A stretch of 29,322 nt of DNA, from IMG/VR virus record IMGVR_UViG_3300041409_000940, positions 1-29,322 of that record. One strand, written 5' to 3'. Source of the DNA: a virus. The notes beneath the pieces were generated by a model. It saw nothing but the letters and a program-made list of their open reading frames with translations. It was not told the origin of the DNA and did not search any database. Shown here one piece after another: positions 16,151 to 24,064 of the stretch (position 1 is the stretch's first letter; each line of letters opens with the position of its first letter). A program made the translations under genes and the position numbers.

Positions 16151-16483
16151 CTAGACCTGTGACGGCGTGGGCTTCACGGGAGCGCCGTGCGCCGCGGCGC
16201 GCGCGTCGGCGGCGGACTTGACCGCAGCTGCCGTCGCTGCCGCAGCCTGCTCTTCCGCCCGCTTGAGCGCTGCAGCGATGTGCGGGTCGATCAGGCTGGT
16301 CGCACCGGGCTCACTGGCGGGCTTGTCCGCGGCCTTGCGCGTGGTGAACCCACCAAGTTTGAAGAACTCGAGCTGGTCGCTGGTCAGCTCGGCGGCGGCG
16401 TCGTTGGGGTTGAGCCGGACGTCTCCGTGGGGGGTCTTGATGGTTTCTCCGCCGCGGAATCCGGCGATGGCGTATCGGGCCAC
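16151..16483 (-). CDS. Small head-region protein with Ala-rich helix
   Basis: A 110-residue protein beginning (V/M)ARYAIAGFRGGETIKTP. The N-terminal half (GDVRLNPNDAAAELTSDQLEFFKLGGF) looks folded and recurs in style among head-gene neighbours; the C-terminal half is an Ala-rich helix and Pro-rich tail. No function is recognised. The GTG at 16483 follows GAGGA by about seven bases. It overlaps the preceding small gene by 100 bases in a different frame. Confidence 0.6.
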   Translation of the reverse strand: MARYAIAGFRGGETIKTPHGDVRLNPNDAAAELTSDQLEFFKLGGFTTRKAADKPASEPGATSLIDPHIAAALKRAEEQAAAATAAAVKSAADARAAAHGAPVKPTPSQV

Positions 16484-16569
16484 GATGCTTCCTCGCTCTG
16501 CGCGACCTCGCGCTTGATGGGCGGCGGTGACGCCACCGGCTTGCCGTTGTGGAAGGTGATGTTTCTCAT
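16384..16569 (-). CDS. Very small Pro/Ser-rich protein overlapping the next gene
   Basis: A 61-residue open frame, MRNITFHNGKPVASPPPIKRE..., with AAGGG before its ATG at 16569. The first 29 residues lie in sequence used by no other gene; the last 32 (SPDSAAEKPSRPPTETSGSTP) overlap the following gene in another frame and are low in complexity. If real, it is a short head-region protein. The long out-of-frame overlap is the main doubt, although the start signal is good and the region would otherwise be empty. Confidence 0.42.
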   Translation of the reverse strand: MRNITFHNGKPVASPPPIKREVAQSEEASWPDTPSPDSAAEKPSRPPTETSGSTPTTPPPS

Positions 16570-16627
16570 GCTGAACCCTTACCCGTAGCGCCGCGACCGC
16601 ACCGCGGCACTACGGGAGTTGACCGCC

Positions 16628-16885
16628 TCAGCCCGCGCGCACGACGTCGTCGTACGCGATGTGTTCGACGGTCGGCGCGGACGGGTCGGTGAGATCGCCC
16701 GAGAGCTTGATGGACAGGTCGCTCCCCGTGTCGGCGGAGACTCGACCGATCTTTCCCATCGAGCGGATCTGGACGAGTTCGCCGGCCATGCTCTTGCCGA
16801 GCGCGGACGTCGCCGCCTCGGTCGGTGCTGCGGGCGGGTTGCTGCTCGCGCCGGCAGCGGGCGGGGCGGGCGTGGATTCGGCCAT
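16628..16885 (-). CDS. Small beta-rich head-region protein
   Basis: An 85-residue protein. Residues 1-32 are an Ala/Pro/Ser-rich flexible arm, and residues 33-85 (GELVQIRSMGKIGRVSADT, LSIKLSGDLTD) look like a small beta-barrel. GGAGGA precedes the ATG at 16885. It sits downstream of the capsid and Ig-like genes, where small head accessory proteins are common. No family is recognised. Confidence 0.62.
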   Translation of the reverse strand: MAESTPAPPAAGASSNPPAAPTEAATSALGKSMAGELVQIRSMGKIGRVSADTGSDLSIKLSGDLTDPSAPTVEHIAYDDVVRAG

Positions 16886-16930
16886 GGCAGGGTCCTCCGT
16901 GAGGATCGCGGGTGGTGAAGGGTGGCAGCC

Positions 16931-17491
16931 CTACGGCTGCGTGACGGTGACCGTGACGGTGCCGTTCGACCAGCCGGACGTGTCGGCGGTCGGCGCTGCG
17001 CCGTTGCTGAGGATGCCGGCGGAGGTTTCCGTGTACGTGCCGCCCAGCGCGAGCGGCGTCGTGTTCTGCTTCGTGTACGTGCCGTTCAGGGTCGTCGCGA
17101 AGTAGACGTTCACGCCGTCTGCGCCGCGGGGTGCGGCAGTCGCGGCCTGCGGCCAGACACCGGACGCATCGTAGGCGGTCGGGAGCGTCACCTGCGCGCC
17201 CTGACCGGCAGATGCGGTGCCTGCGGAGGTCGCCGGCGAGAGCACGGATTCCCGCGTCGCACCGTTGGTGAAGGTGACCTTGACGAAGCGCGCCCCCCCG
17301 GGCGCGGACGCCACGGTCACGATGGCGGCGGCCGGAGCCGGCGGGGCGGGGAACGTCGCGATGTCGGAGGGACCGTTGGGCGCGTCGATCGTGAAGATGC
17401 CGCCGCCGCCGTACGGGCGCAGGTCGACGGTGACGCTTCCCGAGTGCGGATCGACGTTCGCGTAGCCTTGGCGAGTGAGCGAAGTGGGCAT
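16931..17491 (-). CDS. Putative head decoration or fibre protein with Ig-like domains
   Basis: A 186-residue protein beginning MPTSLTRQGYANVDPHSGSVTVDLRPYGGGG. The first 45 residues may be a capsid-anchoring part; the rest (APAAAIVTVASAPGGARFVKVTFTNG, GVNVYFATTLNGTYTKQ, SNGTVTVTVTQP) is a Thr/Ser/Gly-rich Ig/FN3-like beta sandwich. Its place immediately after the major capsid gene suits a surface decoration protein. AAGGAG lies nine bases before the ATG at 17491. No direct motif shows capsid binding. Confidence 0.58.
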   Translation of the reverse strand: MPTSLTRQGYANVDPHSGSVTVDLRPYGGGGIFTIDAPNGPSDIATFPAPPAPAAAIVTVASAPGGARFVKVTFTNGATRESVLSPATSAGTASAGQGAQVTLPTAYDASGVWPQAATAAPRGADGVNVYFATTLNGTYTKQNTTPLALGGTYTETSAGILSNGAAPTADTSGWSNGTVTVTVTQP

Positions 17492-17526
17492 GTCGGTGTG
17501 CTCCTTCGAGAAGCGAGGAAAGCCAC

Positions 17527-17554
17527 GGCGCGCGCTTCACCGAAGACGCGCGCC
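17527..17554 (-). terminator. Hairpin after the major capsid gene
   Basis: GGCGCGCG with CTTC pairs to GAAG with CGCGCGCC, giving 12 pairs around a three-base loop with one bulged base. In the transcript it lies 17 bases past the capsid stop and is followed by GTGGCTTTCC, a short pyrimidine run rather than a proper T tract. A partial terminator or a 3' stabilising structure for the capsid message is likely; the downstream genes still need read-through. Confidence 0.55.
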
Positions 17555-17571
17555 CAGCCGTGCGGAGTGGT

Positions 17572-18753
17572 TTAGGCGGCGAGGTTGGCGGCGTACGTGG
17601 CGGCCGACGTGTTGGAGATCTTCAGCCGGACCTTGCCGAGGTAGTACGGGAGCGCTTGCTCGAGCGAAGCGAACCAGTAGACGGCGCGCAACATCCGAGC
17701 GGTGCGGTCGGAGAACATCGGGATCTCGACCACGACCGGGCCCTCGGAGCCCAGCCACACGATCTCCAGCCCGCGCGAGTCGGTCACGAAGATGTCGATG
17801 TACGTGCCCGAGCCGGCGATGGAGTAGTAGCCGGTGGTGAGGTCGCCCGCCATCGGGTAGTACGGCACGACGCGACCGTCGCCCATGCGGACGCCGCCCA
17901 GGGTGAGCCCCGGGATCACCTCGACGACCGGCGCGACGATGTTGAGCTTGGACTCCCACTCGCGCTCGATGTAGGTCGAGCCCTCGCCCGGCCCGAGGAT
18001 GAGGTCCACTTTGCCGCCCGCGTTGCGAACGCGCTGTGCGACGTCTTGGATCGCGTGCGAGATCGTGAACGCCTTGGGGTCGTACCCGGTGGTTGTGTCG
18101 ATCGTGATGACGTTGCGGCCGGGCGAGTACACCTCGGTCGTGTAGCGCATCCCGCGGAACCCGGTGGGGTCGTAGACGCCGAACTGCGTGTAGGCGCCGG
18201 ACTGGCTGCTCGCGGCTTGCACGTTGTGCATGCGGAACGCCTCGGACTGGAAGTCCTGCGAAATCTTCAGCAGCCCGCCTTCGACTTCGTTGTCGGTGAC
18301 GTCGGGTCCACCGGCCGCTCGCGACCCGAACACGGACTTGAGCGAGGCGCCGCGGATGGCGCCGAACAGCGCGACGTTCATGAAGTCGTCGACGTAGGTG
18401 TTCCGGTCCTCGACGAACACGCCGGTTTCCGGAACCGACAGCGGAGTATTGGGGTCGAACTGCGAGAACCCGGTCTGCCGGCGAAACGTGTCGGTGATGC
18501 CGTTGGCTTCCCGCTTGGGCAGCAGCTCGATCAGCGGAAACTCGCGAGCGAACTGCTCGTACAGCTGCGTCATCGCTTGGTCGGAGATCAGCGGGCCGAT
18601 CGAGGTAGAATCGCCGACGGCCTTCTGCGCGAGCGAGAGCCCGACCATGCGCCGAATCTCGGGATCGTTCCAGCTGAACAGCTTGGGCTTCTTGGTGGGG
18701 TTGCCTTTCCGCCACAGCGGATAGGTCCCGGCAGCGTGCATCATCTCGGGCAT
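17572..18753 (-). CDS. Major capsid protein (HK97 fold)
   Basis: A 393-residue protein beginning MPEMMHAAGTYPLWRKGNP. The order of elements fits the HK97-fold capsid family: an N-terminal helix arm, an E-loop-like strand region (NVALFGAIRGASLKSVFG), a long spine-like helix (AFTISHAIQDVAQRVRNAGG followed by VDLILGPGEG), and a C-terminal strand set (TYIDIFVTDSRGLEIVWLG, RAVYWFASLEQALPYYLGKV). Location directly downstream of the protease-scaffold gene is diagnostic of the head module. GGAGG lies seven bases before the ATG at 18753. Hairpins lie immediately upstream and downstream. The N-terminal part shows no cleavage signal that I can name. Confidence 0.88.
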   Translation of the reverse strand: MPEMMHAAGTYPLWRKGNPTKKPKLFSWNDPEIRRMVGLSLAQKAVGDSTSIGPLISDQAMTQLYEQFAREFPLIELLPKREANGITDTFRRQTGFSQFDPNTPLSVPETGVFVEDRNTYVDDFMNVALFGAIRGASLKSVFGSRAAGGPDVTDNEVEGGLLKISQDFQSEAFRMHNVQAASSQSGAYTQFGVYDPTGFRGMRYTTEVYSPGRNVITIDTTTGYDPKAFTISHAIQDVAQRVRNAGGKVDLILGPGEGSTYIEREWESKLNIVAPVVEVIPGLTLGGVRMGDGRVVPYYPMAGDLTTGYYSIAGSGTYIDIFVTDSRGLEIVWLGSEGPVVVEIPMFSDRTARMLRAVYWFASLEQALPYYLGKVRLKISNTSAATYAANLAA

Positions 18754-18772
18754 AGCGCGCCCTCCTCGGAAA

Positions 18773-18809
18773 GCGAATAGCCCGCTCGGTATTCCGACGG
18801 GCTATTCGC
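18773..18809 (-). terminator. Strong hairpin between protease-scaffold and major capsid genes
   Basis: GCGAATAGCCCG at 18773-18784 pairs perfectly with CGGGCTATTCGC at 18798-18809, and the 13-base loop carries an inner TCGG/CCGA stem, so up to 16 pairs form. It sits in the 71-base gap just upstream of the capsid ribosome site. Only TTTCC follows, so it is a poor full terminator. An attenuator, RNA processing site or message-stabilising 5' structure fits better. Confidence 0.6.
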
Positions 18810-18824
18810 GGTCGTTATGCGCCG

Positions 18825-20369
18825 CTATGCGGGGCGCTGCGCGGGGTTGTCGACGGCTGTCGCGCCGTGGAGGGCCTCGGCGAGGTCTCGCCGTGCCTGG
18901 TCGCTCGTCTTGAGGAACGGTGATTCGCGATCGCTCGCGGGCGTCGAAGCGGTGAACGGGCTCATGGGCACCGTTTGGCGGCCGGTCGGCGTGCGCTTGA
19001 GTTCCTCGATCCGCTCGGTGAGCGTGTTGGCCTCGGCCTTGGCCAGTTCGAGCGCGGCCTGGGCCTGCTCCAGTTCGGCAGCACGTTGTACGGCCTCGCC
19101 CGCGATGCGCTCGAGATCGGCGCGCTTGCTCGCGATCTGATCGTCGAGTTCAGCCGTCTCAATGCGGCCAGCGTCCAGCAGGATAGCGTCCTTCGTGAGC
19201 TCCAGGAACGCCTCGCGCTGTTCCGGAGCGAGAGCCGCGACGGCAGCCGCAAGCGACGACGCGGTGTCATCCTCGGCGGCACCAGGCGCCGCGGGGTCTT
19301 CCGCCGCCGGCGTTCCCGTCATGAGCCCCACCAGGGCGTCGTGGCCCTTCTTGGCATGCTGCATGGAGTCGTCGCACATGCCGTGGTCCATGGCGGACTT
19401 GAGGCTCCCGATGGCCACCGTGACGGCGGCCTGTGCCGCGGCTGTCAGACCCGGGTCGTACTGATCGCTGCTCGGGTCTTCGGTCGGGTCGTACTCGGGA
19501 TCGTCGGGGTTGTAGTCGGGGTCGTCCGGGTTGCTGACGTCCTTCGCCGTGGGCGCGGTTCCGGAAACGCCGGCGTGCGACTTGGCGAGCACCTCGCGCA
19601 GCGTATCGCGGACTTCCTTGCTACGGGTCGCACGGCGAACCAGGCCGCGACGCGCGTCGCGCGCCCAGTTCCGGCTCGGCTCGGGCGCCTCATCGTCGAC
19701 CCCGATCTCGCGCATGAAGCGGTGGGCCGCCGCGAGGGCGGCCAGCCGCGTCTGGGCCGATGCGGTCTTCAGCTGCTCGGTGTACGCGCGGGGATTCGCG
19801 GGGATGCCGCACAGGCTGATCTCCCACAGCGCCATGCCGTTGATGAGCAGCGGCGGGCACCACGACTCGCCGTCGTCGTTCTCATCGTCGACTTCGTACT
19901 CCGTGAGCGACCCGCCCACCGAGAAGCCCAGGGAGATACCGTCGTTGACGATCTTCCACGCCATGACGGCACGCGGGTTCTCGCTGGTGACGCGGCACAC
20001 GATCTCCAGGTCGATCACCGCGTCTTCGCCATCGGCCGGGGCCGACGCGGTCAGGCGGCTCTCGTTCACGTTGCCGAGCACGTCCTCCGGTACGTCGTAG
20101 TCGTGGTTGAGGAACATGGTCAGCCGATGGCCGTCGCGGCCGATGCCGGCCTGGAGTTGCTCGAGCATATCCGCCTGGCACTGAGCGGTGATGGTGTCGC
20201 CCTGACGGTCGCGCACGCTCGACGAGGCGACGCCCGACAGGTAGAGCAACTCGGTAACGGTTCCGTCGTCCGCGGTCGCCTTGACCTTCCACGCCTTGGT
20301 GAGAGCGCCGCCGAAGCTGAAGTCGCGCGGAATCTCCGGCCCGGGCGGGCGCGTCATCGGTTCGGGCAT
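18825..20369 (-). CDS. Prohead serine protease fused to scaffold
   Basis: A 514-residue protein. Residues about 20-195 are the HK97 gp4-like (S78/U35) prohead protease: LYLSGVASSSVRDRQGD, the catalytic His at about 89 in FLNHDYDVPEDVLGNV, the catalytic Ser at about 150 in ISLGFSVGG, and the family's LWEISLCGIPANP. Residues about 280-330 are an acidic Asp/Pro linker (DDPDYNPDDPEYDP). Residues about 390-480 (LDDQIASKRADLERI ... ERIEELKRT) form a coiled coil typical of scaffolds. The open frame continues 32 codons upstream, but the ATG at 20369 follows GGAGG by six bases and forms a TGATG overlap with the portal stop, so it is preferred. The protease would remove the scaffold, and itself, from the prohead. 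Confidence 0.9.
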   Translation of the reverse strand: MPEPMTRPPGPEIPRDFSFGGALTKAWKVKATADDGTVTELLYLSGVASSSVRDRQGDTITAQCQADMLEQLQAGIGRDGHRLTMFLNHDYDVPEDVLGNVNESRLTASAPADGEDAVIDLEIVCRVTSENPRAVMAWKIVNDGISLGFSVGGSLTEYEVDDENDDGESWCPPLLINGMALWEISLCGIPANPRAYTEQLKTASAQTRLAALAAAHRFMREIGVDDEAPEPSRNWARDARRGLVRRATRSKEVRDTLREVLAKSHAGVSGTAPTAKDVSNPDDPDYNPDDPEYDPTEDPSSDQYDPGLTAAAQAAVTVAIGSLKSAMDHGMCDDSMQHAKKGHDALVGLMTGTPAAEDPAAPGAAEDDTASSLAAAVAALAPEQREAFLELTKDAILLDAGRIETAELDDQIASKRADLERIAGEAVQRAAELEQAQAALELAKAEANTLTERIEELKRTPTGRQTVPMSPFTASTPASDRESPFLKTSDQARRDLAEALHGATAVDNPAQRPA

Positions 20370-22426
20370 CAGGTACCTCCGAGCGCTTCGTCCCACGAAG
20401 CCTGGTCGGCCGTCACGCGGCACTTGCAGTTGTCGCGACACTGGGTGTCGCCCATCCCGGGCCACGTCGGCAGCGTCTCATACGGCGAGCCGGCTTCCAG
20501 GCCGAGGCAATCTACGCACGGGTTGCCGCTGTCGAGCTCCCACGCCATGAGAATGTTGCTCGAGCGCAACTGCTCGCCGTACCCGTTCCATCCCGCACCC
20601 CACGGCGGATCGGCGTAGCGGGTGACGGAGGAGCGTAGGGCTTCCAGCTGGCCATCGATGGCGTCGAGCACGTCCTGAACCGACGCATCGGGCGTGTCCG
20701 CGGCATTCGCGGCATCGGCCAACTCCGCGGCAAGCCGGTCCGGCACGTCTGTGGCGTAGGTCGTCGTGTGGTCGATCCAACTTGCGGCTACCGGATCGCT
20801 GTCGTCCCGATGCTGCCCGAAGGCGGCGCGACCGTAGTTGACCGCCTGCCGGTACGTCGCCGGCTTCACCAACTCGTCGGCGAGTCCAGCGAGCGGATCG
20901 GCGAAGTCGTCTGCCGACCACGCTTTCCGTTCGGAAAGCTTCTGTCGTGCTTCCCGCCGGACTGCCGTGGCACGCCGGTCCCATGCATCGCTGAGGCGAC
21001 GCCGTTCCCGATCGGTCAGCGCGTGGAGGTTCGCCTCCAACGCCGACTCGCGCGTGGCGTTCGGCCCACTATGCTCACGGACGAAAGGGACGATGCTCTT
21101 AGCGGACCCCGCATCGGGCTTTGCCGGATCGTCGGTCAGTCCGAGTCCCATACCACCCGGTACCGGGGTGGGCGCTGGTTCGTCACCCCACGGCACGGGG
21201 TCGAATCCCATCCTTGCGCGGACCTCGTTCACGGTCCAAATACGTGCGCTGACATACGCCACATCAAGCTTGCCTTGAGTGACCGGATCGAGCGTCCGCA
21301 AGTCGGTGAACTCGAAGCCGTGGTTCGGATCGACGTGCGCAACGATTTCGCGTGTGATGTACGATGCGACACGCAGCGCGAGCGCCACATACCCCTCGTC
21401 GGTGCGCGCGGACATCGTCTCCGAGGTGGAGCGGTTCACGTCATCGATCTGCCCCAAGACCGTCTTGTCGATCTGAAACATGTAGGCGATGATGTTGACG
21501 AGCCACTTGCGGTACTCGTCGAACATGAGGTCGTGCGGCGACCACGCCGTCCGCGCGTAGGTGATCCCGCCGGGCTGGCCTTCTTCGGTCCCAACGATCG
21601 GGACCTCGCCGGGCGCAAGCTCCTCGTTGTAGTACGTCCGAAACGCGGTGAGCTTCTCGCCGGTCAACCCGGTGACACCAAGCAGGCCGGGCGGGACGGG
21701 GTTCTTGATCAGGTCGTACGCGTACGCCTCGCCGTACAAAGCTCGGTCGATCGCGTCCAGGCACATCTCGACTTGCGAGAACCCGAGGATGCGATACGTG
21801 CGCGGGTTCTGCATGATGTAGACGAGCTGATCGTTGCGTAGCTCGGCTTCGACTTGCCGCGTTTGCAGGTTGCGCTGCCGGTACCGGATCGCATCCGGGC
21901 TGCAGCCAGCGCCTCCGCGCGATGTTGGCGCCGCCCAGGCGGGGTCGATCGCGATCAGCGAGCCGTCCACCGGCCACAGCGCCTCGATAGTCGACTTCGT
22001 CCGCTTCGATGCTCCGCCGCCGACGGTCAGCTCCTTCTCGATGCAGCCGGCGTCCAGCACGAGCACGTCTTCGATCACCTGGCGGAACACCTCGCTCAGC
22101 GAGAGATTCGTCGGGTTCACGTACCGAAACAACGTTGTTAGCGATTCGACTACGCGCGGGTCCGGCGGCCGTTTCGGATCGTCCACCCGCACGATCTGCC
22201 AGCCGGACTCCGCGACCTGCTGCGTGCGGCGGTTGATGGCCGCCCGAACCGGTTCGCACCGATCAGCGAACCCGCGCAGGAGCGAGACGCGCGACGGCCC
22301 TCGCTGCGTCGTGTCGACCGTTAGTGACCGGCGTCCGATCCGGACCGCGTACGGAGCGAACGTCTTCTGCTCTTTGACGACCGGCAGACCAAGGAGAGCG
22401 CGGAAGCGGTCGAGCATCGACGCCAT
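20369..22426 (-). CDS. Portal protein with MuF-like C-terminal region
   Basis: A 685-residue protein. Residues 1 to about 430 match portal proteins: LLRGFADRCEPVRAAINRRTQQVAESGW, QVEMCLDAIDRALYGEAYAY, WSPHDLMFDEYRKWLVNIIAYMFQID and ETMSARTDEGYVALALRV. Residues about 480-685 carry helices and end with a cysteine motif at about 634-674 (NPCVDCLGLEAG ... DTQCRDNCKCRV), the signature at the end of Mu gpF-like head morphogenesis domains. So portal and MuF-type minor head functions appear joined. GGGAGG lies six bases before the ATG at 22426. The portal forms the dodecameric DNA channel at one vertex; the MuF-type part may be packaged or ejected. Confidence 0.88.
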   Translation of the reverse strand: MASMLDRFRALLGLPVVKEQKTFAPYAVRIGRRSLTVDTTQRGPSRVSLLRGFADRCEPVRAAINRRTQQVAESGWQIVRVDDPKRPPDPRVVESLTTLFRYVNPTNLSLSEVFRQVIEDVLVLDAGCIEKELTVGGGASKRTKSTIEALWPVDGSLIAIDPAWAAPTSRGGAGCSPDAIRYRQRNLQTRQVEAELRNDQLVYIMQNPRTYRILGFSQVEMCLDAIDRALYGEAYAYDLIKNPVPPGLLGVTGLTGEKLTAFRTYYNEELAPGEVPIVGTEEGQPGGITYARTAWSPHDLMFDEYRKWLVNIIAYMFQIDKTVLGQIDDVNRSTSETMSARTDEGYVALALRVASYITREIVAHVDPNHGFEFTDLRTLDPVTQGKLDVAYVSARIWTVNEVRARMGFDPVPWGDEPAPTPVPGGMGLGLTDDPAKPDAGSAKSIVPFVREHSGPNATRESALEANLHALTDRERRRLSDAWDRRATAVRREARQKLSERKAWSADDFADPLAGLADELVKPATYRQAVNYGRAAFGQHRDDSDPVAASWIDHTTTYATDVPDRLAAELADAANAADTPDASVQDVLDAIDGQLEALRSSVTRYADPPWGAGWNGYGEQLRSSNILMAWELDSGNPCVDCLGLEAGSPYETLPTWPGMGDTQCRDNCKCRVTADQASWDEALGGT

Positions 22427-22444
22427 CCGGGGCCTCCCATCACA

Positions 22445-24064
22445 TCAACTTCGGCGCTTCAGCGAGCCCCACGACGTACCGCTTGTGAGCTGCTTGGTCC
22501 CGATCTCGTTCAGCCACATCGACATCACCGTATCGTCGTGACTCTCGACACCGAGGCCGTGCAACTCGTTGATCAGTACGTCGACGAACGCTTTCGATTC
22601 GTCGTCGCCGCACGGCAGTTCGATCATCTCGGCCTCGAACAGGGCCGCCAGCGACGGCACGCCCTCGTACAGGTCGACGTGAGCGCCCCGCCCAGTCACG
22701 TGCTTTTTGATCGGCAGCTCGCCCTTAGCTTGGGTCAGAAGCGCCGATGCGAACCACCGCTGCGCTTGGTTGGCCTCAACGACCGCGACCTTCAGCGCAC
22801 GGTACCGGCGGAGGATGGACTCCGCGAGCGTGACCTGCGGCGTGATCCCTAAGCCGCGCTTCCGCGTGCCCCAAAGCAACCGACGGGCACCGTTAGGCAG
22901 CTTGCGCCACACCTCGATGACCGTGTAGTCCCCATCGGCCTGCTGAGCATCCCGCTCGTTCTCGATGATCGCCAGGTCGATGCCGGCCGTGACCGCATCG
23001 GTTTCGGCCGGCTGATCGCCGTAGGTCGCGGCGAAGGTCAGGCCCGGCCGAAGCGCCCGGCCGAGCAGCTCCATCTTGAACAGCGCCGTTTCGTCGTTGA
23101 CGGCAACGTTCCGGAAGTCTCGATTGAAGGTGACGCTCCCGACGTCCGCCTTCTTGGCCATGAGCGCGTCCCACGACCAGCGCGCCGGCCATAGGGTGAT
23201 TTTGCGCTGCTCATCGACGATCGCGTCATACTTCCGGAAGGTCCAGCCAGATCCAGGCTCTTTCGCCTTCTGCTCGAGCCGGTGCAGCACGTCGTTGTTG
23301 TGCTTGGCCGTGCCGATGACGATCGCGTGGCCGCCGCCGCCATTCGCCGTCGCCGGCTCCAGCGTGCCGAGCAGGTCGCCGTCGAACCAGGTCTGCAGCT
23401 TGTCCCGCTGGTGCTGCGTCATCGAGTTGCCCAGGTCGGCAAGGTCGTCCGGGAACACCCAGTCCGACCGCCCGCCCTGCACCGGCATCTCCGCACCGAC
23501 AGCGCGCCAGGTCGGCGATTGCGACGTCGACGGCCGGCGAACGATTAACTCGCTTTGGGTCCACTTCCCGCCGTCGCTGCGGTCCGGTCGGAATGGACCG
23601 AAGTCCTCGATGAGGAGCTCGTTCTGCTCCAACTCCCGCCGATTCGCAAGGAAGAACCGCTCCGCCAGTTTCGCGTTGACCGACGCATTCACGATCCGTA
23701 CGTTCGGGCCATGCCGCGCGACGGCTCCGGGGATGTCCTGCACGCAGGTCAGGTAGAGCGGCACGACCTTCGAGAAGATCGTCGACTTCGCGTGGCTCTT
23801 GGGCGCCATTAGCGCCAGGTGACGAATCTCACCCCGCAGCTGCGCGAGGAAGAGGTCGTACCACTCCCAATGGTGAGGCGCCGGCACGAGCGGGGTCCCG
23901 TCGTCGTCCTTGAGGTATATCCGCGCGAACCACGCCGGGTGCCGCGCGAGCGACCGGCGCTCAGGCTGGGTTAACTGGCCGCCCGAGAGCAGCTTCGAGC
24001 AGAGTTCGTGCAGCGGCGTCGGTGACGGGGTCGATCTGGATCGCGACGTCGATCGGTTCGCCAT
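22445..24064 (-). CDS. terL: Terminase large subunit
   Basis: A 539-residue packaging motor. The ATPase part has a Walker A-like element at about 87-95 (MAPKSHAKST, with Ala replacing the first Gly) and a Walker B-like WVFPDDLAD. A coupling-type VIGTAKHNND follows. The RNase H-like nuclease shows three acidic sites: AGIDLAI at about 359, VVEANQAQRW at about 430 and SHDDTVM at about 508. It overlaps the small subunit by 104 bases. The ATG at 24064 has GGGG only four bases upstream, so a start further in is possible, though no ATG occurs before the conserved ATPase core. Cuts and pumps the genome concatemer with the small subunit and portal. Confidence 0.92.
   Translation of the reverse strand: MANRSTSRSRSTPSPTPLHELCSKLLSGGQLTQPERRSLARHPAWFARIYLKDDDGTPLVPAPHHWEWYDLFLAQLRGEIRHLALMAPKSHAKSTIFSKVVPLYLTCVQDIPGAVARHGPNVRIVNASVNAKLAERFFLANRRELEQNELLIEDFGPFRPDRSDGGKWTQSELIVRRPSTSQSPTWRAVGAEMPVQGGRSDWVFPDDLADLGNSMTQHQRDKLQTWFDGDLLGTLEPATANGGGGHAIVIGTAKHNNDVLHRLEQKAKEPGSGWTFRKYDAIVDEQRKITLWPARWSWDALMAKKADVGSVTFNRDFRNVAVNDETALFKMELLGRALRPGLTFAATYGDQPAETDAVTAGIDLAIIENERDAQQADGDYTVIEVWRKLPNGARRLLWGTRKRGLGITPQVTLAESILRRYRALKVAVVEANQAQRWFASALLTQAKGELPIKKHVTGRGAHVDLYEGVPSLAALFEAEMIELPCGDDESKAFVDVLINELHGLGVESHDDTVMSMWLNEIGTKQLTSGTSWGSLKRRS

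Noticed and set aside
20370-20465. 32-codon upstream extension of the protease-scaffold frame
   Set aside because: It lies within the portal gene, and the ATG at 20369 has a strong ribosome site and TGATG overlap.
18975-20618. Long plus-strand open frame (547 codons) antisense to the protease-scaffold gene
   Set aside because: It is Arg/Gly/His/Ala-rich, has no recognisable motif, and mirrors a well-supported minus-strand gene. Such frames arise by codon bias in GC-rich DNA.
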